DNA of 64,000 nucleotides from Rhynochetos jubatus (GCA_027574665.1 CM050649.1:65128150-65192149); one strand, 5' to 3'; counted from the stretch's first letter, positions 14,158 through 28,811 are shown. A program made the numbers and translations. Notes: generated from the letters alone by a model not told the origin.

Positions 14158-15800
14158 GGATTTTTTTGAGGATCTAAGGATGAGAGGTGGAGTTGAGAAC
14201 CCTGGAAGCAAGGCAGACCCAAATGGTATATGATTACATCTTCCTCTCTCCTATAGCAGAACATGATCTAAGAAATTGAAACTCATTATATTTCTGATTC
14301 GTGGAAGGGATAAGGTATAGGATTGAAGGAACAAATTTCACTGAAATGTTTTGCCTGTTATAAGAAGAAAATCTCAAATGTATGGCTTCTTTCCCCTAAA
14401 AAAACAGATTAAAAATACCAAATCAGAAAGGCATCTTAATTGTGCAATTTCCTTCAGCTACAGAGCTTTTAGTCCCCCTGCATTTTCCATTCACCTATAG
14501 AGAGGCAGCCTGACAGGACTGCTGTGCACAGCTATTACATTTAATTGCCGTGGTTTTACTTCGCATTTCTTTAACCAGAACATGTTTGTGGCTAAAAAAT
14601 AGAGCTATTCTTTTCTGATGTAGATATAACATCTCTAGGAGCTTAACGGGTTACATACTGTTTGCCAGCAGAACGGTGATCTATAAAATACCAGGGAGCA
14701 ACTCTATTTGTAGAGAAGCTAAGCATTCTCAGCCTGGGAATTGTTTTAGATGGTCAAGACATATTTGTGTGCTTTTTCTTTTAATTTTTACTCTGATGTC
14801 CTTCCTCTCTTCAGCCCTCATTTCCTGTTTCTTTTTTTTTGTTGTTTAAGAATTTATTATTTTTTTTAAATGATACATTTCGATGTACTGGAAGGAACAA
14901 TGCAGACCTCATTAAACATAAATGCTCAGCTAAAATTAGATGATTACTTTTTAGCATTTTGTACGACCTGTGTAAAGAATAGAGGGCAACCCACAGGGTA
15001 GAGGCAAACACAAATATGAACGGTGATGCCCTGTATTGTGCACCCAAATGAAAGACAAGCATTTCCAACTCACCACTTTGAAAGTCAATACTCTAGGCCA
15101 GCTATGACTATTGCAGTTGACTGGCTGTTTCTCCACTGATTTTGACAAAGTAATCTCAAAGTTACTATGCAGTGGACATGCTTTTACTGAAAGAAATTTT
15201 ACTAATATTTGCTAGCAGCAACACTAAGTCCATCACCACCCACCAAATGTTTTTTCTTTCTATTTGTTATGGTAAATTAATTATCATATCAAACAGCTAG
15301 GCTGGTTGTTTTTTTCTGAATTCTTGTTCACACAACATACTTGATCTCCTCTTGCAAGCTGGAGTATGCCAGAAAAAAATGACTTTTGTTTTCTACTAGG
15401 ATATAAACCCAGTAATAGAGCATGCAGAAAATAATGTGTAAAACTCCTCAGGGTAGCTCTGTACCCTGGTTCTCAAAGATAATAAGAATATTGTCATCTC
15501 AGATATCAGAGATTTGGGCTGACCTATGGGCTACTTATCAGTAGCATAAAAAGACATATTTTCTTTGCTTATATAGGTATGTGTTTACATTGTTTTAAAA
15601 TACCATTATCATTGCTTGTGAAGGAAGCAGAACCAGACTGGTAGCCCTGAAAGTTGCAGTCTCCTGTTGATGTACAGGGCAGGTACCAGCAGTCAGTCCT
15701 GTGCCAGGATGGGAAGCAGCCAAAGGGGCCCAATTCCAAGGCATAGCAAGATCCTCCTGCAGGAAGAGAAGCCCACCACCCCTGTGGCAGGGAAAGGCAT
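14158..15800. other. Unique intron, nothing identified
   Basis: Unique AT-rich sequence with no gene or named repeat visible. The somewhat GC-richer segment just before 15801 (about 15640-15800) could be a degraded extension of the CR1 fragment, but I cannot align it convincingly. Confidence 0.55.
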
Positions 15801-15904
15801 GGTCTAGTGGAAGATGCCTCTGCCCATGGCAGTGGGGTTGGAACTAGGTAATCTTTAAGGTCCCTTCCAACCCAAACCATTCTGTCATTTTATGATGATT
15901 CTGT
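15801..15904 (+). mobile_element. CR1 LINE 3'-terminal fragment
   Basis: A short sense-orientation CR1 tail: GGTCTAGTGGAAGATG, CTGCCCATGGCAGTGGGGTTG, GGAACTAGGTAATCTTTAAGG, TCCCTTCCAACCCAAACCATT, then a decayed terminus (TCATTTTATGATGATTCTG). It matches the 3' end of the CR1 copy at 57300-57403. It is mildly diverged and strongly 5' truncated. Confidence 0.9.
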
Positions 15905-18900
15905 AATTCATGTCAGAGGAGATACTTAAGTTTATTCTTTTGCAGCTGCTGATGTGATAGAACACTGTTAGCTGAAAAGACTTTATGGCCAAACCCGGTT
16001 TATTTAAAGAAGACCTCCAACAGTTTATTGATCACTATATCATTTGAGTAAGTACATCATGACAGCTAGATCAAAACCAGTAGTCAGCGAGTGGCACTCC
16101 TGTCTCAAGGTACAATTCAGTCATTTCTGCTTGAGAATTGTATCCTTAGCTCTTGACTGAATGGTACATACTTTCCAAAGGTCTTACTATGAGGGGTTAT
16201 ACTGCTCTTGTGAGAGTTTTTATCCTCCTACATTACCCCAGTTCCAGCAAACAATGCTTCAAATCCAGAATAAAATTTACATTGAGCATTTTGCCTGTGG
16301 ATTTTCAACATTTAGTTTGATTAAAAACCATTTCGTTAGCATCCTGAAAAACAGCATAATTACACAGGAGGTGGAGAGCCAGGTTGAGATCTGCTCTGGA
16401 GCTCATTTCAGAAGCCCAAGTCTCCTGGAGTGCCATCAGGGGTATTGGAGGGTGTTGCTGTATTATCACTCTCCCGAGCCTGGATAGAAAATCACACCTA
16501 TCTTGTCACCAAGGCAAAATTCTCCCCAGCTCCTGCTGATGCAATTCTGTTTGTGTCTGGAGGAAGGCATGTCTGAGGGTGAAGTGGTAATTTGTTCTCT
16601 ATGACTTTGGCCTCCCAGCTGAGCTTCCTCATGAGGGTGTAATTTAGGTCTTATTAAGCAGCTCACTTAGGCATGTCTTCAACCTGAAGCACGTATGTTG
16701 TCTCCTTTGCTTCCATGTGGCAATGTATTAAAATGTTTTGGACAGCATGAATTTATTTAGCCAAGCTTAAAAGCAAAAAGTTCTTTATCAGCCGTCAGCA
16801 TCCGTGTCTTAACCATGTTAGTGATTTGCTCATTAAGGAGACCGAAATATTTCATATAAGCTGTGAACCACGCTTCACACAGGACTGACTATCTAGCTCT
16901 TGAAACCTGCACTGGGTTCAGACAAATGACCTGCAGTGCAAAGGATCTTAGCTGTCCGTTTTTTCATGCTCCTTCTCTGAACACATTTAAAAGTCTCTAG
17001 AAGGGAGCTCTTCAGCCAGTTAGCACATTATATCAATAGGGATGGTAATTGCTATTGGTTACTCCGTGTTTTTTGGAATGTTTCTACAGATTTTCATTTT
17101 GCAGCTATTACAATTACACTAATTATACACATAAATACACCCTGCACTTGCAGACAGATTTCTTTTTGTTTGAAGAATGTACATACTAATGGGATCCTCT
17201 CAATACAAATTAAGCCAGCTTGAACTATTTAAGTTAATTTATTTAATAGACTTTGCCTATGAAGCTTAGCATTTTGGTCTTGATTATAAACAAGGATATT
17301 TGGGACTACACTCATTATTCCTGTGAAACCTCCCTACTGTGAAGACGGAGTGAAGTTTTGTTTGTTTAGATTTTTTTTTAAAGTTTACAATTAGATTTAA
17401 GTGAATAAAAAATATCTGTAGACATATTTGGGTAGAAATGCTATTCAGATCCCCCTTTTTCCCTCCCAGACATTAGAATCAGTGAACAAGCATTTCTAAA
17501 ATTTGTTGCGCTCATACCCTTGTCTACAAACAGATAAGGGGAATGGACACAAGATAACAGTCCAAGTGGCTCCCTCCCTCTCCTCTTCCTTCTAGAAACA
17601 GGAGAATGTACTCCAAGTTGCCAGTAGAGAAGTCATGTTAGAAGCCTTGAAATTGTCCAATGAGGTTAGCATGGGGAGAAAGAGGGACTTCAAAGTAGTC
17701 TCCTCTTGCTTCTTTTCCTGCTTGGCCTTCAAAATGTCTACACCTCTGCCAAGAACAGGAGGAGGGGAACAGCAAAAGGAGTGTGCAAAGATCACAGAGA
17801 GGGAATAGATTGAGGCTCCAAAGAAGCAGGATGAACAAATGATTAGCAATGGGCTGTAATTCCAGTGGTTGGTCAACTGAAACAGACTGGCATTTCTCTC
17901 CAACAGAGCCCTGCATTGAATGATTAATAATTATGTCAGAGACATAGCAGTTAAAAAAAACAAACCACAAACAAAACCAAACACCCCACTCCCCACGTTC
18001 TAATTGTGCTAAATCTGATTGGAAGGACTTCTTCAACACTGGCTACTCTTAAGACAAGATACCATGCTTGGATTTCTTTCTTCCTTTCTGCAGTTATTAC
18101 CAAAGAATTCCTGTGTACATATATGTGTACATGAGTTCTCTTGTATAGGTCTGAACAGCACTAGTTATTGTCAATATATTTTTATTTGAGCTTTGGTATC
18201 ATTTGGATCCAAAGGTTTTGGTTTCCTTGATCAAGTCTGAGCAATGCTTAGATAAATACGTAGCCCCAGGCTTACCTTTGCATTCATATTCCGTGTTTGT
18301 TCAAGGTTACAACTCATTTTATTTCTTCTGTTTCTGCATGTAATTGCTAATGGATCTCTACGGTAAGCTTCTAAAACATGTCCTTGTGTGATCCAAGCAT
18401 AATTCAGCGTCCTTTAGTGACATTGCCTTTGCTTTTCTGCTTTTCTTCACATCCTTCTCATTTTTCCTTCTTTGTTAAGCATGCTCAAGCAATCTTTTTT
18501 CTGCCAGTAAGTTTGTATTCAGAACTCTCGCATTGGGTATCCCCCCAGTGCCCCTTTTTTGTCTTTCTTCACATTGGCTTTGTGTGTTTCATCTTCTGGA
18601 AACAACTGTATCTTTTGTGGCTACTTTGGGTTTGAATTTTATCAGATTGCTCTCTACCTCTCCGCAAAGGGAACTATCCTCATCTTCCTCACCCTTCTGC
18701 TACTCAAACAAAAATGCCCACACCTTTTTTGATTCGGTTCTCCAACATGGGTAAGGTTTCAGGCTGCTCATGACACAAGTCTGCTGGAATACCAGTGAGA
18801 GACTTCTAAGTTTTAGCGCTTTCAACTGCCTGGAGAGGATGATGGCATAAGAGTAACTGACTATGAATTTATTATGCAAAGAGGTTAGTGTAATAGTAGA

Positions 18901-21814
18901 ATTGGTTGTGTTTGTATTTCTTCACAAACATCCTTTTGCATCTCAGTATGTCTTTTAGAGCATAAACTGTATGGAATGAAGGCTGCATTCATATCTTTTC
19001 TGTACAGTAGACACCAAATACAGCCCAATCTAAACCAATACATTCAGGTGCTGATTTAGTCTATCTTTTTAATAATAATAAAAAGAGACTTTCTTTAGGA
19101 CTAAACACTATTTCAATTCACCATTACTGCTTGCTGCTGTTTTACCTCCCTGGCTTTTTTTTCCAACTCGTGCCATTTAAAACAAGAAACACACAGACTG
19201 TGGGGATGGATGTTAATGTGCAAATTCAAAGGGAAAGTCACTTGCTCTGTTTAACATAATGAACTGATGCTTTAAAAAATTATCTGCTTCAGTGCTAATT
19301 TTACCTTGTGATGGAAGTTAGGCTTTAAATATGTAAAACACAATGAGAGGGCAACAGCCGCCATCAGTAGCCTGGAGATGTAGTCTTGTTTTCCTCAGAA
19401 TAATTGTGTGACCTGCCTCTCAAAGCCAGGTCTGTTATATACTAAACTACCTAGAAGCACAGGAGAGTGCAGCAGAAACCAGCCAGTGGTTCAGCTGAGG
19501 AGGAGCTGCAAGAACTCCTGAAGCTTGGTCAGAGCTTGAAGGAAAGGTAGTGTCCTTTTAGTTCACAAATGTTTTCAGGGCTGTAGACAACTAGGAGCCC
19601 AGAAACTCCTTGATTCTGCTGAAAGAAGACAACTGAGTCCTAAAGACTCAGAGGACAGAATTACTATCATTATGTGAATAATGTGTGACATAATAGGGGA
19701 CAGTCTGCAGAGGGCTTTACACACTATGTGCTAACAGTTGTAACATCTTTCATGCCCTCCAACATGTATTAATCAAAACATGTTCTATATTTATTAATAA
19801 GAGAAAGTCAACTCCTAAATTTTTCAGAGGAAAGGCAGCAGAGTATTGACTTGAAGAAAACCAAACAGCCCTCTCCTCCTCACCCTCCAGTAGTATTTAT
19901 GCATAATGGATTTCTTTAAACAGTCCAAATTTCATGGTTCAGAGAATGAAGCCGCCATGGACTATGCCACTACTACAGAAAAAAGAGACAGTTCAGTATC
20001 TTTTCAGATAAAGCTGTGGACTTTAGCAACAAGGCTCTTATTTAAGTCAAAAATAGCAATTGTAGCCCATGGTAATTACATTATGCACACTCCAACAACT
20101 GATAGCCATTGACCTGTATGGAACATTTCCAGTTACAAACTGATTAAAACCGCTTCAGGCAATCGTTCTGTTTTACGGGGAAGCGCTGATGCCTGATGTA
20201 ATGACCTGACCAAATCTAAGCGAATGCAAAGCCCTCTAAGCAGAGTGGTACAAATATAGACAGCCAAAAGGCCATGCACTGTGTGCTTATCAGCTGTGAA
20301 TGCTGAGAGCAGGTTTCACAGCCATGAATAATCCTCAGCTGGCTGGTCATCCTCGGCACATTCCCATGTAGCCGAATGTACAGTGGCTAATTTATTTCTG
20401 GACTGAATAGGATATATTTTTAAAAATATCTTAGTTTCCTGGGTAGTGTGAGAAGTAACATATATGCTCTATTTGAATTTGGTAAGTGGGTGAAAAACAT
20501 AAGTGGAAAGTCTTTGCTCTGCTCAAGCACTCCATCTCTTCCTCCAGCCCTTTGCTAGCTCTGGGTTAGAATGAACTGAATGACGGGACCCTGCTTTCTG
20601 GTGTGTGTTTGTCTATACAAAGGGTGTGTCCCCTTTCCTGCCAATAGCTCTTGAGGAGTTTTATGTAAAATGTAGGTATTTACATATTTAGGATACAGAT
20701 TTAAGGGCCACTAAACATGAGAATGTAACTATGTTTGACACTGTAGAGCCCTTAATGAATTAGAAACTTAGATTTGCTCTATCTGAATAATGTAGTTGTT
20801 GTAAATTGGTATTACCGTTCCTGTATCTACATTTGACAATATAAACCAAAGACTGCCATATGCTGTGTGCCACGCACCAAGGCATGGACATTTGTCCAGG
20901 TTGCTTTGGTTCTTTATAAGCCAGTCTTCTGTGCATCAACGTGATGTGTGACCAATGCCACAACGAATGGTTAGAACTAATGCATTTCTGAATTATACTT
21001 TTAATTCTGTCTTTATTATTTTCAAGATATTGAAGGAATTAAAATTCAGATTTTTTATTATTTTTTCTGTGTTGCATTGTTAAATAACGTTTTCATTTTC
21101 TTACCAAATCAGGAAAAAAGAATAACAAATGTAGATAATTTAATTTTAAAAGTAGGTCTATATTGATGGATTCTCCAATATCAGTATATCACTTAAATAG
21201 TAAGTGACGAAAAGAAAAACGTTTGCTTGAAATTTCCAGACACTGATTATTCTTGGGAAAGAGAACCTTGTTACAAATGGTCAGGTTTTTGTGAGTGTTT
21301 CAAAATCTAGCAAAGGTACATCAGAAGGAGGCAGACGAGCATAGCAGTAAACAATGATAAAGAGTCTGACATTCTTGTTTACAGTTCAATAGTTTCCATG
21401 CTTCCAAGTCTAATATAAGTCAGATCAACTCCTTTACCTCACTAATCCTTTCAAACCCCTTACGTTACAGGTTGCTGCTGTTATTGGTTGGAAAAGTAGG
21501 AAAGCAAGGTGAAGGCCTGAATAGCAGGGGAAGAAAAGTTAAAGAATTTCAGAGCTGTTGGGAAACAGTCATGCAAAAGTTAATATCCATATCTGTTTTC
21601 CTCTACTTGACTGATCTTGCTAGGATTTTGTTTAGTTTAAGGGAGGATGTACACATTTGTTTGTGGAGTCTAATGGATGATAAAGTCCCAAGATGATAGA
21701 CAAATTCAAACCTTCACACAGGTATCAGAATGGGGCAGTGGTGGTTCCTCATCCCTGTTTGTTCAAAACAGATTCACAGTGACGCACGTCACATAAACTC
21801 TTTCTTGTTTGGTG

Positions 21815-21860
21815 GTTTTTTTTTTGTTTTGTTTTTTTTTTTTTTTCTTTTTTTCTCCCC
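21815..21860. repeat. T-rich low-complexity tract
   Basis: T-runs separated by single G or C residues. It is low-complexity with no associated element recognised. Confidence 0.85.
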
Positions 21861-22921
21861 AAGAGGGTTCTGGCCTGTTTGTAGCATCACCAGACTACCA
21901 GACAAAACCACCTAACCCAGACCATGGAGCCTCAGTTCACCCCACTTTCACTGTGCCCTGTGTAGCCTTTCAACAACGGCTTTACATAACGGGCACCAAG
22001 GATTTACTTGGGCCTCCACACAAATTAAAGTTTCAGCCAGATAGCACTCAGCATAACTACATCCTTCGCAGCTTTTCTGTGTTGCTAGTTGATGGAGAGA
22101 GAAGGTTAGTGTTTGGCATATGATTTTAAGCAAACTAAACAAAGAGCATACATTTGCACTGTGAAATTTAATTACAATGTTGTGTAAATTGTGGTTGGTT
22201 TTTTTTTTTTTTCTATCTGAAGTTATATCTGGGCAATGGCTTATCCAGCTACGATTAAATCCACAAACAAGGGAGAATGAGCTGCAGGGTTATGCAAGAC
22301 TCATGCTTGGGATTTACGATGACTGTGTCACTGGAAAGCAACCAATGAAGTAGCATTTCCATGGCTGGCATGAAACTGGTACATCTTTTTCCTTGGAGAA
22401 TCTATTTCAGATTCCAGAAGCACTATCTTTTACTGCAGCAACTTGGAGATGGAGAGGACTTAGCTTTTCAGAATTACACAAAATATTATAGCAGCCCCCA
22501 AGTAGGAGAGTTGGCCTGTTACTTTCATTTCCACAGAGGGTCTCCGTTTGGCTCGGCAGAAATTGTCTTCCCTCCCCCAGCACAAGGGAAAACAGATGAA
22601 GACCATAAATTAGTACTAGCTCATGTGTGGAAATAAATAGATAAACTCAGGGCAACTTCCATTTAAAGAGGAAGGTGCCACAGTGAGACTTCTTCAGACA
22701 TTTCCGTTCTTCAGAGTCACTTTTCCAATAGATGTGGAACATTGGTCTTTACCAGAGTTGAAAAAAAGGCCATTGAAGATTATGGTCTTTCCCAGTATAT
22801 CCTTTGACTTGTAAACCAGGTGAACTAGTTTTCTTTCTAATTTTCTGTTTGGTGTCCATAGGCTTCTTTTGGAGTGGTGATTTTTTCCTTCTCTAAGTAT
22901 ATTTAAATAAGAGTTGTCTTT

Positions 22922-22935
22922 TGTGTGTGTGTGTG
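22922..22935. repeat. (TG)7 dinucleotide microsatellite
   Basis: Seven TG units flanked by TTT and AAAAG. It is short but potentially polymorphic. Confidence 0.9.
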
Positions 22936-25900
22936 AAAAGTGAGATTGATTCAGAACGCGCTCATTAGTTTCCAAAGAGAAAAAGAAAACTTTCCAAGAA
23001 AAGACTGTTTATGTCAGATTAATTAAACAGAAGAGCTTTTATTTTACTTTATAGGACTTCAGTGGCACTCATGCATGGACAACTGAAGATCAATTCCTTT
23101 TTTTGTCAAAGTTCGATTTGGCTCATTTACCATTTGGAAGACATAACCATGAGCATAGCTTACTCACATGTGGGGTCCTGCAAGTCTCTCCCATTTGACA
23201 ATGTTGCACTGGGTGTATAACGCTTGAATGTTCACTGGAGCAAGAAGAGGAGCTCATTGCATAGGTGAAAGACCTAGCTGTCTGGTCACAGAATTAACTT
23301 CATATTTGCTTCCTAAACACTCACTGAGTATTTGAAAATTTTAAATCTAGTGGAAGAACAAGAAGTCTTAAAGATAGGAGTGGATTAAAGGCGTTTCAAA
23401 ATACCAAAGAATACCCCTGGCAGGGACATTTGTCTGAGAGATCTTAATTCAGATCTCTACAGCTAAAGCCAGCTATCATTCCTGTTAGGAGTCTTACTGG
23501 ATTAAAAAAAAAGTAATACCTCCTTTTGTTGCTTTGCTTCTTTCTTGTAATGGGAGTAGTTCAAAGTCTACCTTTCTGCTTCTGTTACTTTGTATTTAAA
23601 ACGTTTGAAATGGCTGGTGATGTTGTCTCATTGGCATCCTTTTTATCGTCACTTTGTAGCTGGTTTGCTTAATCCCAGTTGGAGATTGAAGAGATGTAAC
23701 TTGTTGGCCTATGGTGGCGTGGGCAGTGTCCCAAACATTTTGGTCCTGGAACAGAGAAAGAGGCAGAGCAAGATTGTGTGGCTCTTACTCTCTCACCCAA
23801 GGTTGTGTGGGGAAGAGGATGTGGATGGAAGTTTGATTCCAGCCTTCCTAGGCATCTGGTGATGGAGCACAGGAGCTAGAAGCAGCTGTCTGTAGCAGAC
23901 CACCTGCTGCTGGGAATCACTGTTCTCCTCACTTGGAGGTGATACATAGGCATGTTTCCCAAGCCTGGATTAACTACCTTATACCTAGACCATGGAAAAA
24001 GGACAAGTGGGCTCTGAAGGACTGTCTTGGCAATTCCAAAGTGTTTCTTGTTTCTCTTGCTGATTTATTAATAAAATAGTTAATGACGTTGTCTTTTTTT
24101 CTGCCCCTCAGCAAAGGTGACCTATATTTTCTCACACAATTTTCTGAATTAAGAGGTACTGTGTTAAATTACATGTTTTGAAGAAAGAAGTAGGGTGAAA
24201 GGGCATAGCTATCACCAATTTAGCATGACTAATCCGAGCAGAAAAATGTTCACTTATAATTTTACAAATGGTTTTATGATCATGTCTATAAATCATGCCT
24301 GTGTAAACAAATTTATTTTTTTAGTTACAGGAAGATTTTTTCTGATCATATACTTTGCACACTTCTGAGTCCTGCTTAGCTGTATTAATTTTGCCTTATG
24401 TCCGTGCTGGTGTTGCTGTCCACAAAGAAATCAGCAATACAGTTCTCGGTTAATGCCTAAAACGTAGAGATTCAGCCTCCAGGTTTGTTTGCATCTGCTT
24501 GGTTGATTGGTTTGGTTTTCCCTGGTACTGTTTATGAGTGGGTGATGAACACTGCTGTGTATTTGTCTCTGGTTTGCCTGAAGCCTTCAGTTTCATCTAC
24601 AGATGCTTGAAAAAGCCCATCTGGCACCAGTACAGCAAGCCTCCTGATGTTAACCTGTTCTCTGGCGGAGGTAAAATTGCATCCTAGCTTCTAATGTCAC
24701 CTACTGGTGTTTAGGCTGGTCTTGGTTTTCCTTGCATGTTCAAAGACAAAGGTACAATTCAGATTTAGTCCTGCCAGTTACAGTTCCTGTCCATAGGTGC
24801 TAATGGATCTGCATGTTTTTCAGTAGCATTCCAGATTTGCAGTTGTCTGCCAGCCCGCTCTGTGCACTGCAGACAGCCCGGGAACCTTGTGCAGGGGGGC
24901 AGAAGCATACATCAGGGGGATGTATGACTTATCTTTGGGGGCTTTTCTAGAACTGCCCTGTACACTGGTGTATAGGTTCTGTGCATAGTTATTCATGATT
25001 TGTTTCCAGATGGAGCAACTTTCTTTAAGCCCTTGTTCTCTCCAGAGAACCAGTGAAAGCACCCCTTACCTGTGCCATGTTGTACAGCAGCAGTTATACT
25101 ATGGCTGTAGTGTGAGACAGTGCCAAACCAAACACCGTTATTTTCAGCTTGTCACCCAAATCAGCCTACATCCACAGGAGATGGATTACTAAGTCTTCCA
25201 AGCTCTCCCACTGAAAAACTCTATGTGAAGCTTCTGATTTCCTTGGCTACAATGGCCAGAACCTTACTGAAGTTCCTTCCCTCTTTCCCTCTCTCTCTCG
25301 GTCTCTTGGCAGCTGCCTGCAGAAGTTAACTCGGTGCCGAACCTGTTGCAAGCCAGAATCTTTTGCAAAATCTCCACTGCATCTTGGCTTATAGAGGGCT
25401 GCTTTCATTCTTGTCTTTTGTAACAGAGACATATCCTCCCAGTACATTTATCCTGAGCAAATTCCACCAGCTAATGTACTGAGGAATGGCTGGAATGTCT
25501 TCCCAGTTGCTAAAAGTCACTCCCATAAGATGGGCTTCTTTTTATTTCTCCTCACTAGATTTCTTTGTGAGGATGCCCACACTTGGTATAGCATTGGCCA
25601 TACTTTGTCCCAGAACTAAATCATATTGCCTTTTTCAAATACCAAAAGTGCATTCAAGAGCTCTTCAATAATTATTGTAAAAAAATTAATATGTTAAATT
25701 GCCTTATTTAGACAACAATTTGCAGAATATAGTTTTGCCTTTTACTTTAAAAGCTTGTATCATACAGCTCTTCTGCTATCCATCCAATTTTTCTTACATC
25801 GAGTTTTAATGACTCTGTAAAATGAGTGATGAGTGACAGATACAGTTCTGCTATTAATTTGTTTAATTAATTTGATATAGAATTAATGAGAATGAATCTT

Positions 25901-28744
25901 TTCCTGCTGTTCTTGTCTCTGCTTTGTGAGTTTTCAAAGATTACTTCTGTACACTAGGGATGAATAAGATACAAACACTTCTGTATTCTCCATATATATA
26001 TATGTGCTTGAATACTTAAACTTAAACCTCTTATCTGTTTTGGATCATAAAATAGGTAGCAACTGTAACATAGGTATATTTAAGTTACATTTTGATTTGT
26101 CTATGTACTTGGAAAAAGCTGGAGTGCTTGAACTAGAAGACCACAGTTGCACAAGCACAGATGCCAGGCATATAATTCTAAAAGACAAATTCTGCAGCAG
26201 CAAGTTTCATTCTTCTTGAAGATACTATTTCTAGCTGGTCATTTGCTGTATATAGAGAGATATTAGGAATTGATGTCTACCTATTCAAGGTAAAATCCTG
26301 CTGTCTTTGAAAACTTGGCAATGAGCCAAGTGAGTGTTTTCCCTATCACTGTATATATTGTAAAGCATTGCTTATCTGCAGGTGTTTACAGTTTTGGGAG
26401 TTGAAATTCCTGTTCTAGTAACTTATTTTGAGGACGTCTGGGTGGAAAAGTTGCAAACAAACATCGCAGACAGGGACTGAAAAGGAACTGAATCAGTTAA
26501 GTATTTCTTGTCATTTTTATCTCATTTCTCTTTGGACTCATTTATAAAGAAAAAAATGAAACCCTGATAGAGAAACAGCAGGGGCTTCTTCTATGACTAG
26601 GTTAGCAAAACAGAACAGAAAGTGGGAGAAGTTACATAGGAGGCATGAAATTTGTTTGACATCAGAATTTGTGGCCTGTGCTTTTGCCTGCTACTTGTGA
26701 CTCAGTCGGCTGTTTCAGTCTAATGTCTCTGCAACTTCTGCTGATCTCTTTTCTTTTTTTATTTAAATATGTATTAATTTTGTAATAGAGAGGGTTGGAG
26801 TCCTTTGCTCATCTACAGGTATCTGGTGTTGCTTTAGGTGCTGCAGGTTTTCCATCTGAACTCCAGGTAGAGTCCCAGCAAGAGAGTGGGTTGTCTGATG
26901 GTCATGTGCCCCCTCTGCAGTCTTGTGCAGATACCCAAGAGGAGTAAGTTTGTGTGCCTTGATAACTGAGCCATGCCCACAAGTCCCCGAGGGACGAGGG
27001 ACATATGAGTCAGCTTCCAGGGCAGCCAAAGGCCCTACTACAAGGTGTTGAGAAGCACAGGACAACATACGCCAAGATCTGCCAGAGCCATCAGAGCAGA
27101 AATGCACTGGGGTCCAGGAGAATTAATTTAGTGTCAGAGATCCACTCAAATCTATATATTTACACCCATTGTAACTAATTTCCTGGTAGACAGTTTTTTA
27201 CCCACATATACCTCTAGTATGGAAATACTTTCTTGATGTTAGGATTATTAAGTCCTTCAGACAAAGAGTTAATTTTTCTGTGGAAATAAAAAGAAACCTA
27301 GGTTGGGCTTAAGGTGTGATTGCAAGTCTAAGTTTATTCTATAATGTTAATTACTTTATTATTTTTTGTTCACTTGCCCTCTTTTTCTCTGCAGTAAATA
27401 AAAGAGGGTTTCTAATAAATATGAAATTACAGCTTTAGGTAGTCTAACAAAATTAAGCTAATGATTGTGTGTACAAACAATTTATTTACCACCTTGGGTT
27501 GAAAATTTAGGGTGTATTTGTAAGATGACAGCAACACACCAATGCTTGTCCAGTAGTCTGTGAGTCTGTCTGGCAAATATAACTGCCAGAAACAATACTA
27601 GATGAAGTAGGTGTGTTATTTCTTGCTTTATTGAAAGAAAACGCATCGTGAAAATTTTATAGGGGCATAGGGTGTACTAGAAGAGTTTACCATCTGTTTA
27701 GTATCTTGAGTGGTAAGTAGACAATGGATGATCTTTCGTATTGGCAGAATATTTGGAAGCAACAGGAAAGTGAAATATAAAGAGTTTTCTAAACGTGTTA
27801 TAAACAAATATCAACTCTTCAGCTCTAGAAATATAATGAGGAGCTGAAGTGGGCAAGAATTGCTTGCAATTATGTGATGAAAATTGGAATATCAAAACTA
27901 AAACTGCATTTGCACTAGTGATTTGATTCAGATTCTGAGGTACTTAGTTGAGAGGTGGCTTTGTTTCAACCCCAGTTAGACCACGTTGAGTAACTTGACT
28001 GTCACAACTAACTTGGGGTTCATATGAGGTACCTAAATTATGAGTGCACTTATCCTAGGTGGCATATGCAGTCAGTGGAAAGAGAAGTGCCCCTCCAGAG
28101 GCTTCAGCTGGCCTAAGATGGAAATGTCCCTCTAGAGTAGCCCGCCTTCTCCCCTGGCCTGGGGCAGTTACGCATCTCACTCATGTAACTGCTTAAAATT
28201 CCGGCAGATGAGCCTGAGCCTAAGGACTTATACTCTCTGAAGAAGTAATAGATTTTTTCTTTTCCTTTTTCCTGTCATTCATGAAAAAGAAAGTGTGGTC
28301 GTCTTACAGCCTGTATATAAGTATCACTCACTGTCCATACAACAAAATACAAGATCGGCTTCATTTCAGATGTTTATTATAGCGTGTAGTATTTTTTTCC
28401 TTGGAAGCTTTTGCCGCCTTAATGTCCAGCAATATTTGGTATTATTAGCTGTGAAGGAGTTTTTCAATGGTCACAAGTGCTCAGAATATGGAAGCAGTAA
28501 CTGAAATTTGCAGTCACATCTCTCTGCTTAGAAACGATCCTGGGTCTATGCTCAGGAGGGGGTCCATGGCTGGAGAATTAAAGTTGTGATACACTAGCAC
28601 TAAAACAGCAGCGTATCCTGGGCAAGCTTCTCGGCGGGTACCATTCCTGTGGTCATCCAACATCCACTTGAATTTCTTTTCATTGCCTTCATTGCATAAC
28701 GGCTCAAATGATGAACTTTTTGTTATTTTTGATAAGACAAGAAT

Positions 28745-28811
28745 AAAGAGGGAAGGGAAGAGGTGGAGGAAAGGAAAAGGGTGGTGAAGGGAAGGAAGGG
28801 GGAGAGGAAAA
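28745..28811 (+). repeat. Polypurine tract with clustered G-runs
   Basis: Of these 67 bases, 64 are purine; the exceptions are three T residues. G-runs of three or more lie at 28750, 28755, 28779, 28789 and 28798. The strand asymmetry is typical of sequences able to form triplex (H-DNA). The G-runs could allow a G-quadruplex, although one loop would be long. Confidence 0.85.

Larger units (their letters stand above)
15905..28744. other. Unique intron with candidate conserved non-coding stretches
   Basis: No gene identified. The stretches 16740-17300 and 20130-20420 have balanced composition, no low-complexity sequence and several transcription-factor-like motifs, so they are flagged as candidate conserved elements. 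Small repeats are a T-rich tract at 21815-21860, T-runs near 22200 and a (TG)7 at 22922-22935. Frames near 22361-22636, 23590-23862 and 26763-27107 have no recognised homology. Confidence 0.55.
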
